Below, piece by piece: positions 43,086 through 51,728 of a DNA stretch of 64,000 bases. The position numbers and the translations under genes are program-made. Positions within the stretch are counted from its first letter, which is position 1. Each line of letters opens with the position of its first letter. Under the pieces are notes generated by a model. That model did no database searches. It was not told the origin of the DNA and saw nothing but the letters and a program-made list of their open reading frames with translations. Origin of the DNA: MED-G17 sp963991985 (GTDB lineage: Bacteria > Bacteroidota > Bacteroidia > NS11-12g > UBA9320); NCBI GenBank assembly GCA_963991985.1, contig CAXDRX010000006.1, positions 22,357-86,356 on the forward strand, given 5' to 3'.

Positions 43086-43904
43086 ATGCCACTAGACCAA
43101 GTAGATATGGATAGGCATGATGCTCAAATGAGTTTTTTTGAACATCTAGAGGCACTGAGATGGCATCTTTTTAGGAGTTTAATTGCTGTGTTGATTGGAG
43201 CCATAATTTGTTTTGTATTCAAATCTTTCTTGTTTGATGTCCTTATTTTTGGTCCCAAAAAAACAACCTTTATCACCTACAAGTGGCTTTGTAATCTTTC
43301 TCATCTACTCTATAAAAGTGACAAAATTTGTATTTCTGACCTGAAATTTTCTGTTCAAAACATAACACTTCCCGGTCAGTTTTTACTTCATATTACCGTA
43401 AGTTTTATCGGAGGTATTGTTTTGGCTTTCCCCTATATCATACATGAAATTTGGAGATTTATACAACCTGCTTTGGAAAAGAAAGAAAGAAAGAAATCAA
43501 GATATTTCATATTTTGGTGCTCTGTATTGTTTTGTTTTGGTATTTGCTTTGGCTATTTAATTTTAGCACCAATATCCATCAATTTTTTAAGCAATTATTC
43601 CATTTCATCCGAAGTAAAAAATATCCCTAGCTTAAAATCTTATATCAATTTTGTGGTAATCCTAACATTTGCAACCGGAATGATTTTTGAATTGCCTATA
43701 CTGATATATTTATTCGCTAAACTTGGACTCATTACGTCTAACCTCTTAAAAAAATATCGAAGACATTCATTCATTGTTATATTAATTATTGCCTCAATCA
43801 TTACACCACCGGACATTGCCAGTCAAATTTTGTTAACAATTCCTGTCTATATTTTGTATGAAGTTGGAATTGGCTTAGCTTCACGAGTTGAAAACCAAAA
43901 GTAA
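43086..43904 (+). CDS. tatC: Twin-arginine translocase subunit TatC
   Basis: TatC is the receptor for twin-arginine signal peptides in the inner membrane. The 272-residue protein has six predicted helices. It has the family start MSFFEHLEALRWHLFRS (the SF-x-x-HL-E-L-R motif) near residue 16, and the conserved AFPYIIHEIWRFIQPALEKKERK near 120. GMIFELPILIYLFAKLG near 200 and SIITPPDIASQILLTIPVYILYEVG near 245 follow. It sits between fabG and rpiB. A TatA gene is not in the window. Confidence 0.96.
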   Translation: MPLDQVDMDRHDAQMSFFEHLEALRWHLFRSLIAVLIGAIICFVFKSFLFDVLIFGPKKTTFITYKWLCNLSHLLYKSDKICISDLKFSVQNITLPGQFLLHITVSFIGGIVLAFPYIIHEIWRFIQPALEKKERKKSRYFIFWCSVLFCFGICFGYLILAPISINFLSNYSISSEVKNIPSLKSYINFVVILTFATGMIFELPILIYLFAKLGLITSNLLKKYRRHSFIVILIIASIITPPDIASQILLTIPVYILYEVGIGLASRVENQK

Positions 43905-43906
43905 AA

Positions 43907-44344
43907 ATGGATAAACCAAAAATCGCCATCGGTAATGATCATGCAGGGACCCAACTCAAAGATTTTTTAAAGGACCATTTTGACAGTATGTGCACTTTTC
44001 AAGATTTTGGCACCAATACAGAAGACTCTGTAGATTACCCCGATTTTGCCCACCAAGTTGCAGAGAGCGTTGAACAAGAACAAAACAAATTAGGTATTCT
44101 TATTTGCGGCAGTGGCAACGGGGTAAATATGACGGCAAATAAATATCCAAATATTCGGGCAGGATTGGCATGGAACAAGGAAATATCTACCCTCATTAGG
44201 GCCCACAACAATGCAAATATTTTATGTATACCTGCACGATTTGTCTCCAAGGAAGAAGCTGTGGAAATTCTCAATGCATTCGTAAATACAGCATTTGAGG
44301 GTGGACGGCACGAAAGAAGAATTCAAAAGATTTCTACACGATAA
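43907..44344 (+). CDS. rpiB: Ribose-5-phosphate isomerase B
   Basis: RpiB interconverts ribose 5-phosphate and ribulose 5-phosphate. The 145-residue RpiB/LacAB-type enzyme has AIGNDHAGTQLKD, VDYPDFAHQVAESV, the catalytic Cys in LICGSGNGVNMTANKYP near residue 67, HNNANILCIPARF near 105 and FEGGRHERRIQKI near the end. It overlaps the cytochrome b5-like gene end by 11 bases on the other strand. Confidence 0.96.
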   Translation: MDKPKIAIGNDHAGTQLKDFLKDHFDSMCTFQDFGTNTEDSVDYPDFAHQVAESVEQEQNKLGILICGSGNGVNMTANKYPNIRAGLAWNKEISTLIRAHNNANILCIPARFVSKEEAVEILNAFVNTAFEGGRHERRIQKISTR

Positions 44345-44573
44345 ATCTTCCGACTTTACTAAAACGTTCAAAAACTTTATCCGTATGTGGCGCAGCGCCA
44401 AGTTCTTGCGTTAGGTCCTGACCTGCCCAATGTTCATAATGGATGCCTTTTTTCCACAAACGGCTCTCAGTCACATCATAAACAAAGCCTTTATAAGCAA
44501 CCCAAATTCTTTCATTGTCTTGACCATTGTGAAGAGACAATTTACGCGGACTAATGATTGGAAGCTGATCCAA
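44334..44573 (-). CDS. Small cytochrome b5-like heme/steroid-binding domain protein
   Basis: This is a stand-alone b5-like domain (about 75-80 residues): KLSLHNGQDNERIWVAYKG, then VYDVTESRLWKKG. HYEHWAGQDLTQELGAAPH carries the late heme-ligand-like His (APHTD corresponds to the GHSTD ligand of b5). The HPGG motif of classical b5 is absent, so binding may be MAPR-like. The start is unclear. TTG at 44573 is used here, but ATC at 44558, overlapping the stop of the MFS gene, would give M-I-S-P-R-K-L-S-L-H, a more family-like length. Reading on to 44621 runs deep into the MFS gene. Possible electron or heme donor; the partner is unknown. Confidence 0.8.
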   Translation of the reverse strand: MDQLPIISPRKLSLHNGQDNERIWVAYKGFVYDVTESRLWKKGIHYEHWAGQDLTQELGAAPHTDKVFERFSKVGRFIV

Positions 44574-45861
44574 AATTTTTGACGAAAAATAGTAAGCCCA
44601 AACCCAATACAAAAAAACCAATCATTACCAAAACACTTGCTCGCATGGTCCCAGTTAAAGCAATTGCCAATCCAAACAAAGTAGGTCCAATGATTAAACC
44701 TACCTTTTCCAACACTTCATAAAAACTAAAATATGCAGCAAAATTATTGGTTTCTGGAAGCAATTTAGAATAGGTGCTCCTAGACAAGGACTGTGATCCA
44801 CCCATTACAAAGCCCACCAAAGCAGCCAAAATGTAAAATTCGTTGGGTTCTGATATGAAATATGCAAAAAATGCGGCAACAACCCAAAGGATTAGAGAAA
44901 TCTGCAAAATGAGGATATTGCCAAATCGCTTCGCCCAGCGCGACATAAGCGTTGCACCAAAGACGGCTATAATCTGAATGACTATGATGCTAACAATCAA
45001 CCCTGTTGTATCTTTATTACCAAAATCATCCGTTGGCCAATTGATTTCTTTTTCTCCAAACATCGCTGCAAGAAGCATAACTGTTTGTATTCCTGTATTG
45101 AATATAAAAAAGGCAACTACATAACGAAGGGTTTGTTTTTGCTTGGTGAATTCTAAGAAAGTGTTTTTGAGCTCTTTATAACCATTTGAAAATAGATTTT
45201 TTTTCGAGGCTTTCGCTTCCCCCTTGGGCAACCTTTGAACAAAAAACCATCCAAAGCCGAGCCACCAAATGCCTACGAGTAAAAAGGAATGTTCTGCTTG
45301 AATCATATCCATACCCGTCATTAAAATCAAAATAATAATCAACAGGAATACACTGCCGATGTATCCTAAAGAAAATCCTTTGGCACTTACTTTGTCTTGT
45401 AGGTCTTTGGTAGCGATTTGAGGCAAGTATGCATTGTAATAAACCAAGGAGCCCCAAAAGCCTATGCTTGCAAAAAAAATGGAAGCCATACTGAGTTCTA
45501 AATGATTTGCATCAAAAAAATACAAAGACATGCATGAAAGGGAGCCCAAAGTCATGAAAATTTTTAGAAATACCTTTTTCCCATCTGTGTAATCTGCAAT
45601 ACCGCTTAAAAGTGGTGCCAACAAAACAATTACAAAAAAAGACGCACTAAAGATATAGGAATAAAGTTCATTATTAACAAATTCTCTCCCAAAAAAAGAA
45701 ACAATATCTACTTCATTTCCGTGAACAATTTTTTTGTTCCCAGCAGTTTTGGCCGCATAGAAAATAGGAAAGATAGTAGCCGTAATGACAAGACTGTATA
45801 CAGAATTTGCCCAATCATACATCGCCCAAGCATTCAAAACTCTTTGGTTGTTCATACGCAT
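44551..45861 (-). CDS. Major facilitator superfamily transporter, UMF1-like
   Basis: This is a 436-residue carrier with about 12 membrane segments. It begins NNQRVLNAWAMYDWANSVYSLVI, characteristic of the UMF1/Atg22-like group (W-x-x-Y-D-x-A-N-S). Further landmarks are PLLSGIADYTDGKKVFLKIF, AYLPQIATKDLQDKVSAKGFSLGY, and VGFVMGGSQSLSRSTYSKLLP. Atg22-like proteins export amino acids in yeast. The bacterial substrate is unknown. It lies 22 bases after glmM, and the b5-like gene overlaps its end. Confidence 0.9.
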   Translation of the reverse strand: MRMNNQRVLNAWAMYDWANSVYSLVITATIFPIFYAAKTAGNKKIVHGNEVDIVSFFGREFVNNELYSYIFSASFFVIVLLAPLLSGIADYTDGKKVFLKIFMTLGSLSCMSLYFFDANHLELSMASIFFASIGFWGSLVYYNAYLPQIATKDLQDKVSAKGFSLGYIGSVFLLIIILILMTGMDMIQAEHSFLLVGIWWLGFGWFFVQRLPKGEAKASKKNLFSNGYKELKNTFLEFTKQKQTLRYVVAFFIFNTGIQTVMLLAAMFGEKEINWPTDDFGNKDTTGLIVSIIVIQIIAVFGATLMSRWAKRFGNILILQISLILWVVAAFFAYFISEPNEFYILAALVGFVMGGSQSLSRSTYSKLLPETNNFAAYFSFYEVLEKVGLIIGPTLFGLAIALTGTMRASVLVMIGFFVLGLGLLFFVKNFGSASNH

Positions 45862-45883
45862 TCTACAAGGTTATCAACTTTTT

Positions 45884-47269
45884 TTAAAAATATGATGACA
45901 ACTCATTTACTTTCTCCATAATCAAAGAAATTAAATGATTACAAACATCTTCAGTTTCTCCCTCTGCATAAATACGTATAATTGGTTCTGTATTGGATTT
46001 TCGCAAGTGGAGCCATCCATTTTCAAAGTCAATTTTAACCCCATCTGCCGTGTTGATTTGTTGGTTTGAAAAAGCTTGTGCAATTTTATTTAGCAAGTCA
46101 TCTACATCCAAATCTGGAGTCAGTTGGATTTTATTTTTTGACATTACATAATTTGGGTATTTTTTTCGTAGCATGGAAACGCTTGTCGAACTTTTGGCCA
46201 AATGGCTTAAAAATAAGGCAATTCCAACTAGAGCGTCCCGTCCATAGTGTAAGGCAGGAATAATGACCCCTCCGTTCCCTTCACCTCCAATTATTGCATT
46301 GCATTCTTTCATTTTCTTTACTACATTCACCTCTCCTACTGCGCTTGCAAAATAGTCTACACCATGACGATCACAAATGTCTTTTAAGGCACGACTGGAA
46401 GAGAGATTTGAAACAGCCGGACCTTTCGAATGTTCCAAAACATAATCTGCAATCGCCACCAAAGTGAATTCTTCCCCAAACATGTCTCCTTTTTCATCTA
46501 AAAAACACAATCGATCCACATCTGGGTCAACCACAATGCCCAGATCTGCACCATAGGTTTTAATATAATTTGAAATCTGCTCTAAATTTTCTTGGAGGGG
46601 CTCCGGATTGTGCGCAAAATCTCCCGTAATTTCTCCATTCAAAATTTTTATATTGGTTATGCCTAATCTTTTCAAAAGCATAGGAACAAAAGTTGCACCA
46701 GTCGAATTTATTGCATCTACAACTACGCTGAATTTGTTTTTCTGGATTGCCTCTGGTTCAACCAAGTCCAATTCCAATATTTTTTCGATATGCGTAAACC
46801 CATATTGTTCTTTTTGTGTATACCCACCCAAATTTTTTGTTGAAGCATAAGATAGCCTTCCCAGATCTATTTTTAATAATTTCTCGCCCTCCTCTTCTGA
46901 AATAAATTCACCTCTTTCATTCAATAATTTGAGTGCATTCCATTGTTTTGGATTATGACTTGCTGTAAGAATAATACCACCATCTGCATTTTCAAAAACA
47001 ACAGCCATTTCTACCGTTGGGGTTGTGCTTAAACCTAGATCTACTACATCAATTCCACAAGACATCAAACAACCAGTCACCAAACGATTTACAATTTCTC
47101 CACTAATTCTCCCATCCCTACCTACCACTACCTTGGGCCTTTTTTTCTTTTCCAAAATAATGTGGGAAAAAGCAGAAACATATTTGACAATATCGATTGG
47201 CGTAAGGCCTTCATCTGGTTTTCCACCAATGGTTCCTCTTATCCCAGAAATTGATTTGATTAATGTCAT
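45884..47269 (-). CDS. glmM: Phosphoglucosamine mutase
   Basis: GlmM converts glucosamine 6-phosphate to glucosamine 1-phosphate for wall and LPS precursors. The 461-residue protein has SGIRGTIGGKPDEGLTP at the start, VVGRDGRISG, the catalytic phosphoserine in LTASHNPKQWNALK near residue 103, the metal loop VDPDVDRLCF near 240 and GGEGNGGVI near 325. RKSNTEPIIRIYAEG lies near the end. It begins the glmM-MFS-cytochrome b5 group on the minus strand, facing away from rnpB. Confidence 0.95.
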   Translation of the reverse strand: MTLIKSISGIRGTIGGKPDEGLTPIDIVKYVSAFSHIILEKKKRPKVVVGRDGRISGEIVNRLVTGCLMSCGIDVVDLGLSTTPTVEMAVVFENADGGIILTASHNPKQWNALKLLNERGEFISEEEGEKLLKIDLGRLSYASTKNLGGYTQKEQYGFTHIEKILELDLVEPEAIQKNKFSVVVDAINSTGATFVPMLLKRLGITNIKILNGEITGDFAHNPEPLQENLEQISNYIKTYGADLGIVVDPDVDRLCFLDEKGDMFGEEFTLVAIADYVLEHSKGPAVSNLSSSRALKDICDRHGVDYFASAVGEVNVVKKMKECNAIIGGEGNGGVIIPALHYGRDALVGIALFLSHLAKSSTSVSMLRKKYPNYVMSKNKIQLTPDLDVDDLLNKIAQAFSNQQINTADGVKIDFENGWLHLRKSNTEPIIRIYAEGETEDVCNHLISLIMEKVNELSSYF

Positions 47270-47382
47270 TTATGAAACAAATATCTTGTATAAGGGAGGT
47301 TTATTTTCTCGAAGTTTTCCCCAAACAGTATTTTTTTTTTGACCTGAATCGGATTTAATCTGTTTCATTTAGTATACATTTT

Positions 47383-47390
47383 TACTTTTG
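47383..47390 (+). promoter_or_regulatory. -7 promoter element for rnpB
   Basis: TACTTTTG is an exact TAnnTTTG match and lies 4 bases before the GG that starts RNase P RNA, the right spacing for transcription to begin there. No TTG element is seen at 17-23 bases upstream. Confidence 0.65.
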
Positions 47391-47394
47391 TATT

Positions 47395-47740
47395 GGCAAA
47401 GGAGTTCATCGCTTCGCTTCGTGTGAAGAGGAAAGTCCGGACAGCTCAGAGCAGTGCACTTCCGAAATGGAAGGCAAGTCGAATGGCTTGACAGAAAGTG
47501 TAACAGAAAATAACCGTCTGCTTTTGGGCAGACAAGGGTGAAAATGTGGGGTAAGAGCCCACACACTTGCTTGGCGACAAGCATTTGGTACAAACCTTGC
47601 ACGCTGAAAGACCAAATAGGCCAACGATAATGTTGCTCGCATTGTTGGTGGGTGGGTCGTTTGAGCGTTCTTGTGAAAGTTCGCCTAGATAGATGATGGA
47701 CCTCCCAAAGGGAGAACAGAATCCGGCTTACGAATTTGCC
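47395..47740 (+). ncRNA. rnpB: RNase P RNA (class A)
   Basis: This is the catalytic RNA that trims 5' leaders of tRNA precursors. The conserved core is visible in order: GAGGAAAGTCCGGACA near 47428 (P4/CR-I), ACAGAAA with AACCG near 47495-47513, AGGGTGAAA near 47534 and GTAAGAGCCCAC near 47551. TAGATAGATGATGGAC near 47688 and GAACAGAATCCGGCTTACG near 47713 (CR-V) follow. The first six bases (GGCAAA) pair with the last six (TTTGCC), defining helix P1 and the ends. T residues follow at 47741-47744. Open reading frames on either strand here are not genes. The 113 bases between glmM and this promoter hold nothing I can name. Confidence 0.95.
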
Positions 47741-47757
47741 TTTTATATATTTTGAAT

Positions 47758-49122
47758 ATGAAGAAAAAGAAAATCCTCATCATAGACGATGAAAAAAGCA
47801 TTAGAGAAAGTTTGGTAGAAATACTAAACTACGAAGACTATTTTACTGAAGTTGCCAATGACGGCATAGAGGGGTTAAGCAAAATAGAAAAGGATTTTTT
47901 TGACCTTGTCTTGTGCGATGTTAAAATGCCTAAAATGGATGGGTTAGAATTGCTTGAAAAAGCAAAACAAATTGATGGAGAACTACCTTTTATTATGATT
48001 TCTGGTCATGGCACAGTAGAAACAGCCATAGAAGCTACAAAAAAAGGTGCCTTCGACTTTATCTCTAAACCACCTGATCTGAATAAACTGCTCATCACCA
48101 TACGAAATGCTTTGGAGAGAAATGATCTAATGATTGAGACCAAAGTGTTAAAAAGAAAAGTAAGTAAGGTTCGAGATATTGTGGGGGAATCTTCATCCAT
48201 TGAAAAAATAAAATCAACGATAGAAAAAGTAGCACCTACAGACGCCCGTGTATTGATTACGGGTGAAAATGGCACAGGAAAAGAATTGGTAGCACGCTGG
48301 ATACATGAAAAAAGTAGTCGCAGTGATAAACCCATCATCGAAGTAAATTGCGCCGCAATTCCGAGCGAACTCATTGAATCTGAATTGTTTGGACATGAAA
48401 AAGGTTCGTTTACTTCAGCTGTTAAACAAAGAATTGGGAAGTTTGAAAAAGCAAATGAAGGAACTTTGTTTTTAGACGAAATTGGTGACATGAGTCTGTC
48501 CGCTCAGGCGAAAGTTTTGCGGGCTTTGCAAGAAAATAAAATTACTCGGGTTGGAGGGGAAAAGGAAATTCATGTGGATGTTCGAATAATTGCGGCTACC
48601 AATAAAAATTTGGCAAAGGAGATTGAAGAAGGAAGATTCAGAATGGATCTCTATCATCGAATTAGTGTGATTCTCATTCATGTTCCTTCTTTGAATGATA
48701 GAACCGATGATATTCCTCTGATCGCTGAAAAGTTTTTGGAAGAAATATGTCAAGACAATGGCATCCAGAAAAAACAAATTACTGCCAAGGGAGTGGAAGA
48801 GCTCAAAAAAATAAATTGGACGGGTAATATCAGGGAATTGAGAAACGTAATTGAAAGATTGGTTATTTTATGTGGCCACAAAATAACAGACGAAGATGTA
48901 GCTGCTTATGCCAATATTGATGGTAGAAAATCAATGAGTACAGAAATGATTCATAGCTTCAAGAAATTCCAAGATTGGAAGGATTATTCAGAAAAATTAT
49001 TTATTGATCTTAAATTGAGAAAGAACAATTGGAATGTAGCCAAAACTGCATCAGAAATTGAAATTCAAAGAAGCCATCTTTACAATAAAATTGAAAAATT
49101 TGGACTAGAAAGACAGAAATAA
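47758..49122 (+). CDS. Sigma-54-dependent response regulator (NtrC family)
   Basis: The 454-residue protein has three domains. The receiver (1-120) has ILIIDDEKSIRES, the phospho-Asp in LVLCDVKMPKMDGLEL near residue 54, and FDFISKPPDLNKLL near 105. The AAA+ sigma-54 interaction domain (about 140-365) has Walker A GENGTGKELVARWIH near 166, GHEKGSFTSAVKQRIGKF near 215 and Walker B GTLFLDEIGDM near 237. A Fis-type HTH closes it (NNWNVAKTASEIEIQRSHLY). The loop that contacts sigma-54 reads GSFTSA where the family standard is GAFTGA, with the key Thr kept. It begins 17 bases after rnpB. No sensor kinase is adjacent. An in-frame TTG lies at 47752. Confidence 0.94.
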   Translation: MKKKKILIIDDEKSIRESLVEILNYEDYFTEVANDGIEGLSKIEKDFFDLVLCDVKMPKMDGLELLEKAKQIDGELPFIMISGHGTVETAIEATKKGAFDFISKPPDLNKLLITIRNALERNDLMIETKVLKRKVSKVRDIVGESSSIEKIKSTIEKVAPTDARVLITGENGTGKELVARWIHEKSSRSDKPIIEVNCAAIPSELIESELFGHEKGSFTSAVKQRIGKFEKANEGTLFLDEIGDMSLSAQAKVLRALQENKITRVGGEKEIHVDVRIIAATNKNLAKEIEEGRFRMDLYHRISVILIHVPSLNDRTDDIPLIAEKFLEEICQDNGIQKKQITAKGVEELKKINWTGNIRELRNVIERLVILCGHKITDEDVAAYANIDGRKSMSTEMIHSFKKFQDWKDYSEKLFIDLKLRKNNWNVAKTASEIEIQRSHLYNKIEKFGLERQK

Positions 49123-49123
49123 G

Positions 49124-50074
49124 TTGATTGTTTCTGAAAAAGAAATACCAAAAATAATTGCTCATCTCAAATCAAATGGATTGGCTGCCTTACCTACCGA
49201 AACAGTTTACGGATTGGCAGGAAACGCCTTACAAGAAGCTTCAATTCTCGAAATTTTTAGGCTAAAAAAGAGACCTAAGTTGGACCCACTTATTGTTCAT
49301 TTAAAAAATTCTTCTGAATTGGGGAAATATGCCAAACAACCGTTCCCTAAAAAAGCCATTGAGTTGACAGAAACTTTTTGGCCTGGTCCGCTTACCATCA
49401 TTTTACCAAAAACAAAATTAATTCCTGACCTAGTAACCTCTGGCTTGCCCTATTGCGCCTTCAGAATACCTAAGCACCCTCTTTTTAAAAAAGTTCTTTC
49501 GCAATTGGACTTTCCTCTGGCAGCGCCAAGTGCCAACCCATTTGGCTACGTTAGTCCTACAACTGCTCAACATGTGAAAAATCAATTAAACGTAAAATTT
49601 ATCCTTGATGGTGGCCCTTGCGAATTTGGCCTCGAATCCTCGATAGTTGCTTTTCTAGAAAATGAAAAACCAAAACTGTTGAGGTATGGAAGCATTTCCT
49701 TTGAAAATCTTTTGCAAACCATTCCTGAGCTTGTAGAAGAAACTGCTTCCACAAATGAACCTATAGGTCCTGGCCAACTTTCAAAACATTATGCAACAAA
49801 CAAAAACCTTTTTCTTTTGGACCATTGGCATGACCAAAAGCTAAAACCATCCGACGCATTGATTTGCTTTGGACGTATTTCATTGAAAGGAGAAAACATT
49901 TTCAACCTGAGTCAAAGAGGAGATTTTGAGGAGGCGGGAAAAAATTTATTTGGCACACTCAGGACATTAGACAATGACCCAAAGATTAAAGAAATTTTTG
50001 CCGTGAGACTGCCCAACAGGGACTTTGGCAAAGCGATAAACAACAGACTTGAAAGGGCCGCCGCGAGCCATTAG
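49124..50074 (+). CDS. L-threonylcarbamoyladenylate synthase (Sua5/TsaC type)
   Basis: This enzyme makes threonylcarbamoyl-AMP for the universal t6A37 tRNA modification. The 316-residue Sua5 form has a YrdC domain (1-200). It shows NGLAALPTETVYGLAGNAL near residue 17, KRPKLDPLIVHL, FWPGPLTIILPKTK, YCAFRIPKHPLFKKV and PLAAPSANPFGYVSPTTAQHV. A C-terminal Sua5 domain follows (SKHYATNKNLFLL). It starts with TTG at 49124, one base after the response regulator stop. It ends in a TTAG shared with the kinase on the opposite strand. Confidence 0.95.
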   Translation: MIVSEKEIPKIIAHLKSNGLAALPTETVYGLAGNALQEASILEIFRLKKRPKLDPLIVHLKNSSELGKYAKQPFPKKAIELTETFWPGPLTIILPKTKLIPDLVTSGLPYCAFRIPKHPLFKKVLSQLDFPLAAPSANPFGYVSPTTAQHVKNQLNVKFILDGGPCEFGLESSIVAFLENEKPKLLRYGSISFENLLQTIPELVEETASTNEPIGPGQLSKHYATNKNLFLLDHWHDQKLKPSDALICFGRISLKGENIFNLSQRGDFEEAGKNLFGTLRTLDNDPKIKEIFAVRLPNRDFGKAINNRLERAAASH

Positions 50075-50694
50075 AAAAGACCATGCAATTGAGCATCTAT
50101 CCTTTTGATAATGTTGCCCAGATCTTCAGGATTATTTTCAAAATCAATATCGTCAACATCAATAATCAGTAGAGGGCCTTCGTCATATTTTGTGATCCAA
50201 GCTTCATAACGTTCATTTAGTCTTTTTAAGTAATCTAAACGGATGCTGTCCTCGTAATCTCTTCCTCTTCGCTGAATTCTTGAAACCAAAGTTGGGATCG
50301 TTGCTCTCAGGTATATCATTAGGTCGGGTGCCTGGATCATAGATTTAATACTGGTAAACAAAGAATCGTATGTTTCAAAATCTCTTGTGGTCATCAGTCC
50401 CATGGCGTGAAGGTTGGGCGCAAAAATTTTGGAGTCCTCAAAAATAGTTCTGTCTTGCACCACCGTTTTGGGCGTTTCGGCAATTCGCAAAAGGCTGTTG
50501 AATCTACTATTCAAGAAATAAATTTGAAGGTTGAAACTCCAACGAGGCATGTCTTCATAAAAATCTGAGATATACGGATTGTCATCAAGAGCTTCATAAT
50601 GAGGATTCCAATCGTAATGTTTAGATAATAAGGTCGTCAATGTTGTTTTACCCGAACCGATATTGCCTGCAATTGCTATGTGTTTTGCCTTCAT
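50071..50694 (-). CDS. Deoxynucleoside kinase
   Basis: This kinase phosphorylates deoxynucleosides for salvage. The 207-residue dNK-family protein has the P-loop IAGNIGSGKTTL near residue 9, FNLQIYFLNSRF near 55, the D-R-[ST] motif VVQDRTIFEDSKIF near 83, and the LID arginines RIQRRGRDYE near 140. The specificity (dA, dG or dC) cannot be read. It lies 20 bases after trpS and is last in the thiolase-truA-ABC-trpS group. Confidence 0.93.
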   Translation of the reverse strand: MKAKHIAIAGNIGSGKTTLTTLLSKHYDWNPHYEALDDNPYISDFYEDMPRWSFNLQIYFLNSRFNSLLRIAETPKTVVQDRTIFEDSKIFAPNLHAMGLMTTRDFETYDSLFTSIKSMIQAPDLMIYLRATIPTLVSRIQRRGRDYEDSIRLDYLKRLNERYEAWITKYDEGPLLIIDVDDIDFENNPEDLGNIIKRIDAQLHGLF

Positions 50695-50714
50695 TCTTGA
50701 GATGTCAAATGTAT

Positions 50715-51728
50715 TTAATAAAACGATTTTATACCAATTATTTCTCGAACGTCTTTGATGGTATTTTTTGCACTATCCCTTGCCTTTTCTCTTCCCATTT
50801 TGGCCACTTTGGCCAAATATGCTTCATTTTGCAACATATCTTCAATTTTTTTGCGAAGGGGCGAAACAAAGGACTCCATATCTTCTGCCAACTGATTTTT
50901 TAAATCTCCATAACGAATGTTTGCATTGTTATAATCCTCCTTAAATTTTTGAATGGTTGATGTGTGAGAAACAAGACTCATCAAGTCAAAAAGGTTTGCA
51001 ATTTCATTCGAAAAAGTTTGATTTGGTTTTGTAGGTCCACTATCTGTTTTGGCCCGCATAATCTTCTTTCTAAGTTTTTGCGGTTCATCGTATAAAAAAA
51101 TCGTATCGGACTCACCGGAACTTTTGCTCATTTTGCCTTGTCCTGTTAAGCCCGGCACTTTTACCAAATCGTCTCCAAAGTTAAACGCTTTGGGTTCAGG
51201 AAAATAGTTGGTCTGATAAAGCCTATTGAATCGATTGCCAAATTGACGCGTCATTTCTAGATGTTGCGCTTGGTCTTTCCCTACCGGAACAAGATCAGCC
51301 TTGTGGATCAAAATATCTACTGCCATTAAAACCGGATAGGTAAGCAAGCCGGCATTCACATTGTCTGGTTGCGTTCTGATTTTTTCCTTGAATGTTGTGT
51401 TGCGCTCCAATTCTCCCAAGTAAGCATTCATATTCATGTAAGTGTAAAGTTCATATACCTCAGGCAAATCACTTTGAACAAATAGAGTGCACTTTTCTGG
51501 ATCCAAACCCAAAGCGAGATACTCTGCCAATACGTGTTTTACACCGCTGTGTAAATTTTCAGGAGTTGGGTGGGTGGTAAGCGAATGAACATCTGCAATA
51601 AAAAAATAGCAATTGTGGGATGACTGCATTTTAACAAAGTTTTTGAGGGCTCCAAAATAATTTCCCAAATGAAGCATCCCTGTCGGCCTAATTCCACTTA
51701 CTACTGTTTTCATTTTGTTTATACTCAT
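50715..51728 (-). CDS. trpS: Tryptophanyl-tRNA synthetase
   Basis: This is a class I aminoacyl-tRNA synthetase. The 337-residue product has the HIGH-like GIRPTGMLHLGNYFGAL near residue 12, FIADVHSLTTHP near 43, and LMAVDILIHKADLVPVGKDQAQHLEM near 130. The KMSKS motif GKMSKSSGESDTIFLYD is near 200. It starts with ATG at 51728, overlapping the ABC stop by ATGA. A second ATG is at 51713. Confidence 0.96.
   Translation of the reverse strand: MSINKMKTVVSGIRPTGMLHLGNYFGALKNFVKMQSSHNCYFFIADVHSLTTHPTPENLHSGVKHVLAEYLALGLDPEKCTLFVQSDLPEVYELYTYMNMNAYLGELERNTTFKEKIRTQPDNVNAGLLTYPVLMAVDILIHKADLVPVGKDQAQHLEMTRQFGNRFNRLYQTNYFPEPKAFNFGDDLVKVPGLTGQGKMSKSSGESDTIFLYDEPQKLRKKIMRAKTDSGPTKPNQTFSNEIANLFDLMSLVSHTSTIQKFKEDYNNANIRYGDLKNQLAEDMESFVSPLRKKIEDMLQNEAYLAKVAKMGREKARDSAKNTIKDVREIIGIKSFY

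Noticed and set aside
47369..47642. Open reading frames on the minus strand of 77-78 residues
   Set aside because: They lie entirely within the RNase P RNA and have no protein-like composition.
48006..48491. A 161-codon minus-strand open frame
   Set aside because: It is antisense to the receiver and AAA+ domains of the response regulator.
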